From: Gammaproteobacteria bacterium
Lineage (GTDB): Bacteria > Pseudomonadota > Gammaproteobacteria > Pseudomonadales > Azotimanducaceae
Reading direction: 5' to 3'
NCBI GenBank assembly: GCA_030430515.1
Contig: JAUIKX010000097.1
Location: 1 to 11,099, forward strand
DNA: 11,099 nucleotides
Shown: in pieces, positions 7,340 to 11,099 of the stretch
Numbering within the stretch: position 1 is the first letter of the stretch
Layout: each line of letters begins with the position of its first letter
Position numbers and translations under genes: made by a program
The notes under the pieces: generated by a model
Database searches by the model: none
What the model was told of the DNA's origin: nothing
The model's input: the letters and a program-made list of their open reading frames with translations, nothing else

Positions 7340-8149
7340 TTAGATCTCCGGAATGCCATATTCAAGCGCGTCGGCTGCAAAGACGTCGTCACTCAAGTCG
7401 TTCAGCTGACGCATTTCCTCGAAGTGAATTCTGGTGGTGTGACCGCTCTGGTGGTTCTTCAGTTCGAAAGCAATGGCGGTCCATGCACCGCCAATCTGTT
7501 TCTGCTCGCTCACGGTGACCTGTTTTAGAGGCTGGCCCTGGCCATCGAAGTAGTCGATGCCGATTGGAAAGGCCGTATCGGTGTCGATTGCGGCAACGAA
7601 ACGCGAGTAGCCGGTTTCACGGATAATCTCGTTGCTTTTTGCCACGCCCTGCAGGCAGGGCAGGTGGGGCAAACGCATCAGCCGCTGATCGCAGTTTTCG
7701 AACTCCCAGTCGGAAGGGGAAAATTTGAAGTTGTCTTTGATATCACCGTAGGTCAGATCCGTGCCCATAAAGTAATCGCCGCGATCGCTGCTGGGCAGTC
7801 TGCGCACTCTTTCGGTAGCAGGGAGGTATAACCAGCTTTCATCGCTGTCGTCATGTTTGGCGTCAACACTGAGAAAGGCTGTTTCCTCAAGGTTCGCCGG
7901 CGCGGTAAAGTAGATGGCGACGCGGGTTGCATCGTTGCGATCAGTGTGGAACATGCGGGCGGTTCTGCGCCGTTCCTGACCGCGCTTGTTGGTGAGCAGA
8001 AACTGCATCCGGCCTGTACGCGCTTCGTTTGCAGTGCGGTTGGCGATCAGGTCGGCAAGCGTTTGTGGGCTGGACTCCTCGCTGTGGGCTGTCGTATTTA
8101 CAACACTGAGGCAGCAGAGTACCGCTGCGACGGAAATGCATCGCTTCAT
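7340..8149 (-). CDS. LolA-like periplasmic carrier (outer membrane lipoprotein-sorting protein family)
   Basis: The product has 269 residues. It starts with a signal peptide (MKRCISVAAVLCCLSVV; cleavage probably near residue 20-23; no proper lipobox, so a soluble periplasmic protein is expected). The body carries the signature of the LolA-like family related to Treponema TP0789 (COG2834/PF17131): WLYLPATERVRRL (106-118), SDRGDYFMGTDLTYGDI (121-137), and later YSRFVAAIDTDTAFPIGIDYFD (181-202). Members have a half-open beta barrel that can hold a lipid or acyl chain, and they are often encoded next to RND/MMPL transporters. A role in ferrying a hydrophobic substrate from the transporter to the outer membrane is inferred. 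The mature part has two cysteines, 153 and 165. A strong AAGGAG (8163-8158) lies 8 nt before the ATG. The gene is 21 bp after the transporter gene and 3 bp before the barrel gene. Confidence 0.85.
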   Translation of the reverse strand: MKRCISVAAVLCCLSVVNTTAHSEESSPQTLADLIANRTANEARTGRMQFLLTNKRGQERRRTARMFHTDRNDATRVAIYFTAPANLEETAFLSVDAKHDDSDESWLYLPATERVRRLPSSDRGDYFMGTDLTYGDIKDNFKFSPSDWEFENCDQRLMRLPHLPCLQGVAKSNEIIRETGYSRFVAAIDTDTAFPIGIDYFDGQGQPLKQVTVSEQKQIGGAWTAIAFELKNHQSGHTTRIHFEEMRQLNDLSDDVFAADALEYGIPEI

Positions 8150-8157
8150 TTGTTGAT

Positions 8158-8163
8158 CTCCTT
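8158..8163 (-). promoter_or_regulatory. Strong Shine-Dalgarno of the LolA-like gene
   Basis: AAGGAG on the minus strand is placed 8 nt before the ATG at 8149. It is the best ribosome site in the window and fixes this start. It suggests the carrier may be translated more strongly than the transporter upstream. Confidence 0.75.
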
Positions 8164-8170
8164 GAATGTG

Positions 8171-10579
8171 CTATCTCGATTCGAGAGTCGTGTGGTGTGC
8201 GCTGTTTGGTTGGGCGATCAGGCCGAGAGCTGCAGGGATAACCACCAACGCGCCAAAGAGGCTGCCAAAGGTGCCTGCAGCGATGAGCAGGCCGAACCAG
8301 CGAAGTGGCGGGGCGGAGCTCAGACAGATCACCATCAGAGCGATGCCAAGCGACAACGCCGAGTAAAAACAAGCGCGTCCAATGAGTAGGTAGCGTTCGT
8401 CGAATGGTTGGCCGGAGTGGGCCGCGGAGTGCTTTCCGTTCCTTAAATGGCTTATCAGGTGCACGCCAAAGTCAGCCCCGAGTCCGGTGGCAATCGCAGA
8501 AGTCATGGCCGTTGCCGGGGCAATGTCGATGTTCGCCACGCCCATGATGGCGTATACAAACAAGACTCCAAATGCAACTGGAAGCATGGCTAAGGCTGCG
8601 GAAGTGAAAGAGCGGAGTGAGAGAATGAGGCAAAGAGAAACGATGCCCAATGCCAAGGCCAGACCAACGAAGTGGCTGCGTTCAAGAGCACTCATCCACC
8701 CTGCGTTAACGGCAACCCGGCCGGAGACCACAGCAGTGACATTCCTATCTTTCGTGGCAAGTGCCACGACCTGTTTGACACGTTTGACGATTGGTTGGGT
8801 CGCTGCATAGCTGTCTGTTTTTAGCTGTGTCCGAATGAGCGCTTTCGTGTAGCTGTAGTCTATTTCCTGGCGATAGTCTTCTGGGGCACCGGAGGCTTCG
8901 TAGAGCAACATATATTGAGCAGGTGCATGGGCTTTTGCTGGCAATGGCGCTTCCGGGTTTTCGTGTAATGCGGTGTGCATAACCCGCATATAATCTGCAA
9001 GTCCAGTGACCTTCGAGATACCGCCTATCTGGCGTAGGCTTTCTTCTAGGTCGTCGATCAGGCGAATGTTCTCCGGCAGCAGCAGTGCGCCTTCTTCATC
9101 GGCAGTTACGAGAACGTCTAGAAAATTCAAGCCGGCGATCTGCTCGTTGATCCGCTGATCTGCCACTCGAACAGGGTTATCAGGCTGAAAATACTTGCTT
9201 CGCTGGTAGTCAAAGCCTGCGAAGCTGGCGAGCGCTGCCAGTGCTCCGAGACACATCAGCAGCATGAGCATGCTGCGCAAGGGATGCTGATAGGCGATCT
9301 CTGATAAGCGCATTACAGCCTCATCGACACCCTTGCCGGAGAAACCGCGGAAGTCTCCCCATCGTCGTCTGCTTTCGGCGGGTTCCAAACGCATCAACAG
9401 AAGCAACGACGGTAGTGCCGTCAGCGAGAGAAACCAGGCTGCTGTGACGCCGATTGCGGCAAATAGACCGAATTCGCTGATCGGTCTGATGTCTGACCCC
9501 ACCCAAAGACCCAGAAAGCCGCCTGCGGTTGTTAAGCTCGTCAGACTGATGGGTAGTCCGGTGAGGCGCATCGCTCGGCGCACAGACTGCAGGTGGGTTG
9601 AACGCGGCTCTTCAAGCCTAGCGCGAAAGTAGAACTGGCTGAAATGCAGGCAGTCTGCGACCGCCATCGCCATCACAATGACCGGGAGTGCGGTGGTGAT
9701 CAGGTAGTAGTGCGCGCCTAACCAGCCCATCATGCCCACGGCGATGGCAGCTGAACCGGCTATGACGAAGAGCGGCCCTGCGACTGCGGCCCAGTCCCGG
9801 AAGGCTAGAAGTAGTATCAGCAGCACGGCCACGACTGCCAAAGGCACGAAAATTCGTGTGTCGAAATCCACCATGTAGGACAGTGCGGCATTCATCGCGG
9901 CCACGCCGGCAACATGCGCCTGCAGCTCGGGTGGCACCTCTTCCTTAAGAAGGGTCAGGAGCGCTGCATAGATATCGCCCGCGTCATTCGGATCATCTAC
10001 GGGCACAATCATCGTCAGTAGCTGTCCATCGCTACTGGCGAGCAGGTTCACCAACATTGGCATGGTGTGGAGTCTTTGCAGAATATCCTGCTCCGTTATG
10101 CCGGTAAGCGCGCTGATGTCGACGATCGGCTCTACATCCAGCGTGCCGTTGGCTCCGAATACAATCTGTTCCGTGAGCAGGCTGATCAGGTCGTGGTGTT
10201 TGACGCCGGGGACTTGCGCGATGCGCTGCTGGATGCGATCCAGCAGCGCCAGTCGCTGTGCGGTCAGCATGCTGGTACCGTCTGTCGACGCCAGCGCCAC
10301 GACGATCGGGTCCTCCAGGCCAAACACTGCCATAGCCTCGTCTCTTGCGAGTGCTGCCGGGTGGGCCAGTGGAACAAATGCATCAACCGATGGGTCTTTG
10401 TGCACCTTTGTGATACCCCCGCCAATCAGCAGCACCAACAGCAGCGGGAGTACGAAGCCCGGATATGCCACCAGCGAGGCTATGGCGCGATCGAAGAACC
10501 CGCCAAAACGACCCTCCATCGCGTTGGCAAATTGTAAAGTCGTACGTTCGTCTTCTGAGTAACCTGGCATTTTGCTCAT
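8171..10579 (-). CDS. RND superfamily exporter, MMPL/HpnN-like
   Basis: The product has 802 residues. It has the duplicated RND layout: one helix (about 41-57), a periplasmic loop of about 180 residues (58-241), five helices (about 243-261, 264-286, 291-313, 342-362, 367-396), then a second helix/loop/five-helix half (435-455, loop 456-635, helices about 636-655, 659-681, 685-708, 731-753, 758-788). Each half has an acidic residue in the membrane at matching places: Asp309 in AVADCLHF and Asp703 in GLGADFGVHL, the usual proton-relay area of MMPL proteins. No adaptor (MFP) or TolC gene accompanies it, unlike drug efflux RND pumps, so a lipid or other hydrophobic cargo is more likely (inference). 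The ATG at 10579 is preceded directly by CACAGGG; the next ATG, at 10570 (MPGYSEDE), lies 9 nt after that AGGG and could be the true start. The frame is open further upstream but runs into the divergent gene. Confidence 0.88.
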   Translation of the reverse strand: MSKMPGYSEDERTTLQFANAMEGRFGGFFDRAIASLVAYPGFVLPLLLVLLIGGGITKVHKDPSVDAFVPLAHPAALARDEAMAVFGLEDPIVVALASTDGTSMLTAQRLALLDRIQQRIAQVPGVKHHDLISLLTEQIVFGANGTLDVEPIVDISALTGITEQDILQRLHTMPMLVNLLASSDGQLLTMIVPVDDPNDAGDIYAALLTLLKEEVPPELQAHVAGVAAMNAALSYMVDFDTRIFVPLAVVAVLLILLLAFRDWAAVAGPLFVIAGSAAIAVGMMGWLGAHYYLITTALPVIVMAMAVADCLHFSQFYFRARLEEPRSTHLQSVRRAMRLTGLPISLTSLTTAGGFLGLWVGSDIRPISEFGLFAAIGVTAAWFLSLTALPSLLLLMRLEPAESRRRWGDFRGFSGKGVDEAVMRLSEIAYQHPLRSMLMLLMCLGALAALASFAGFDYQRSKYFQPDNPVRVADQRINEQIAGLNFLDVLVTADEEGALLLPENIRLIDDLEESLRQIGGISKVTGLADYMRVMHTALHENPEAPLPAKAHAPAQYMLLYEASGAPEDYRQEIDYSYTKALIRTQLKTDSYAATQPIVKRVKQVVALATKDRNVTAVVSGRVAVNAGWMSALERSHFVGLALALGIVSLCLILSLRSFTSAALAMLPVAFGVLFVYAIMGVANIDIAPATAMTSAIATGLGADFGVHLISHLRNGKHSAAHSGQPFDERYLLIGRACFYSALSLGIALMVICLSSAPPLRWFGLLIAAGTFGSLFGALVVIPAALGLIAQPNSAHHTTLESR

Positions 10580-10580
10580 C

Positions 10581-10613
10581 CCTGTGATTTCTTTCTGCCG
10601 CAACACCTGTGAT
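10581..10613. repeat. Direct repeat CCTGTGAT in divergent promoter region
   Basis: CCTGTGAT occurs at 10581-10588 and again at 10606-10613, 25 bp apart start to start, between the transporter gene and the divergent regulator gene. The first copy overlaps the bases just before the transporter start and includes its AGGG ribosome site on the minus strand. The second runs into the palindrome GATCGATC (10611-10618). Such a pair could be regulator half-sites, but with 8 bp it may also be chance. I saw no convincing -35/-10 pair for either gene in this 90-bp spacer (10580-10669). Confidence 0.4.
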
Positions 10614-10633
10614 CGATCCGCTAAAGTGTGCCA

Positions 10634-10651
10634 TTCGGCCTTCGGGGCGAA
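10634..10651. repeat. Imperfect inverted repeat with UUCG-type loop
   Basis: TTCG (10634-10637) pairs with CGAA (10648-10651); after a G/G mismatch, CC pairs with GG around a TTCG loop. It lies 18 bp before the start of the regulator gene. It is not followed by a T-tract on either strand, so it is not a standard terminator. It may be an operator dyad or a small leader hairpin. Confidence 0.3.
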
Positions 10652-10669
10652 ATCACCAAAATTGAGTAA

Positions 10670-11099
10670 ATGGCTTCTAAAGAAGACAGACAGGCCCTGG
10701 TAGAGGAGGCGTATGCCTCCACGATTGATCCGGAACGCTATGATGCGCTGCTGGATGAGTGGGATAATTTCCTCCGGCAGGTGCGGGAAGCGCCTGCCGT
10801 TGACGCACCATCGCCCGAAACCTATGCCACCCACTTCAATCGCGCCCTAGACATACTCGATCGCCTTGGGCGTGGACGCAGCCAGCGTTCTCGCGAGGAG
10901 GAGCTGATCCGCGACATCGCTGGGCCGGCTGTGGTGTGCGATGCGAACGGCGTGATCGCTGCCAAAAACGAGGCAGCGCTTCGCATGCTGCCTGACGGCG
11001 ACGCGGGTGAAAGCGATACGCGGCACCTGTTTGAACAGGTCAAGGATAATATTGCACGCTGGGAGGCAGGTGCGTCACAGGTACGTATGCTTCCAAGCT
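10670..11099 (+). CDS. PAS-like regulator, N-terminal part; probable LuxR-family transcription regulator (runs off right edge)
   Basis: The first 143 codons are present and open to the window edge. An in-frame TAA at 10667-10669, directly before the ATG, rules out a longer start. The N terminus (ALVEEAYASTIDPERYDALLDEW, residues 9-31) has the 'YxxxxDPxRYxxLLxxW' look of N-terminal regions I associate with PAS-containing LuxR-type regulators. A helical stretch follows (50-80) and then a PAS-like opening, IAGPAVVCDANGVIAAKNEAALRML (83-107). There is no signal peptide or membrane helix, so it should be cytoplasmic. The output domain (HTH, enzyme or other) lies beyond the window, so transcription control is inferred. 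It is divergent from the RND-transport operon with a 90-bp spacer, a common layout for a local regulator. Confidence 0.5.
   Translation, partial: MASKEDRQALVEEAYASTIDPERYDALLDEWDNFLRQVREAPAVDAPSPETYATHFNRALDILDRLGRGRSQRSREEELIRDIAGPAVVCDANGVIAAKNEAALRMLPDGDAGESDTRHLFEQVKDNIARWEAGASQVRMLPS

Noticed and set aside
10608..10622. CRP-like site starting with TGTGA in the divergent spacer
   Set aside because: The TGTGA half is present at 10608-10612, but no TCACA half follows at the required 6-bp spacing.
5930..10669. Lower GC content of the transport operon as a sign of horizontal transfer
   Set aside because: Hand counts of single 60-base lines gave 30/60 (8581-8640), 33/60 (6901-6960) and 37/60 (9661-9720) against 42/60 (4561-4620), 36/60 (3601-3660) and 31/60 (5281-5340) in guaBA. 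The ranges overlap, and there are no mobile genes or flanking repeats. A full sliding-window GC and codon-use calculation would decide.
10580..10834. N-terminal extension of the RND exporter by 85 residues
   Set aside because: It would overlap the start of the divergent PAS-type gene. The extra residues have no RND features, while the chosen start gives the usual short cytoplasmic N terminus before helix 1.

Overview
The window looks like a chromosomal segment of a fairly GC-rich gammaproteobacterium, probably of the Pseudomonas/Cellvibrio side of the class. The grounds are a 346-residue BamD with a long C-terminal tail, bamD directly followed by a PilS-type sensor kinase gene with rluD divergent from them (as I recall this neighbourhood from Pseudomonas), and RluD, GuaB and GuaA proteins that read as clear gammaproteobacterial orthologues. 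The exact taxon cannot be settled from this sequence.

Left part (1-2821): on the minus strand, bamD (outer-membrane protein assembly lipoprotein) runs into the N-terminal part of a pilS-like membrane sensor kinase through an ATGA stop/start overlap; pilS leaves the window at its left edge. Divergent from bamD, on the plus strand, is rluD (23S rRNA pseudouridine synthase). A possible extended -10 promoter for bamD lies inside the first codons of rluD.

Middle part (2822-5929): guaB (IMP dehydrogenase) and guaA (GMP synthase) form a tight plus-strand operon for the two steps from IMP to GMP. A sigma70-like promoter candidate sits in the 57-bp gap after rluD. The genes I would expect after rluD (pgeF, clpB) are absent here, so the rluD-guaB junction marks a departure from the order I know.

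Right part (5930-11099): a three-gene minus-strand operon converges on guaA and ends at a well-formed rho-independent terminator. In order of transcription it encodes an RND/MMPL-type inner-membrane transporter, a secreted LolA-like carrier ('outer membrane lipoprotein-sorting protein' type) and an outer-membrane beta-barrel with DUF1302-like features. Together these have one part for each layer of the envelope, which suggests a trans-envelope route for a hydrophobic or lipid-like substrate; the substrate is unknown. Divergent from the transporter, the first 143 codons of a cytoplasmic protein with a PAS-like segment (probably a LuxR-type transcription regulator) run off the right edge; it is a natural candidate regulator of the transport operon. 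The 90-bp divergent spacer carries an 8-bp direct repeat and an imperfect UUCG-type hairpin.

No tRNA, rRNA, CRISPR array, insertion sequence or integrase was seen. Coding density is very high; the longest spacer is the 138 bp between guaA and the barrel gene.
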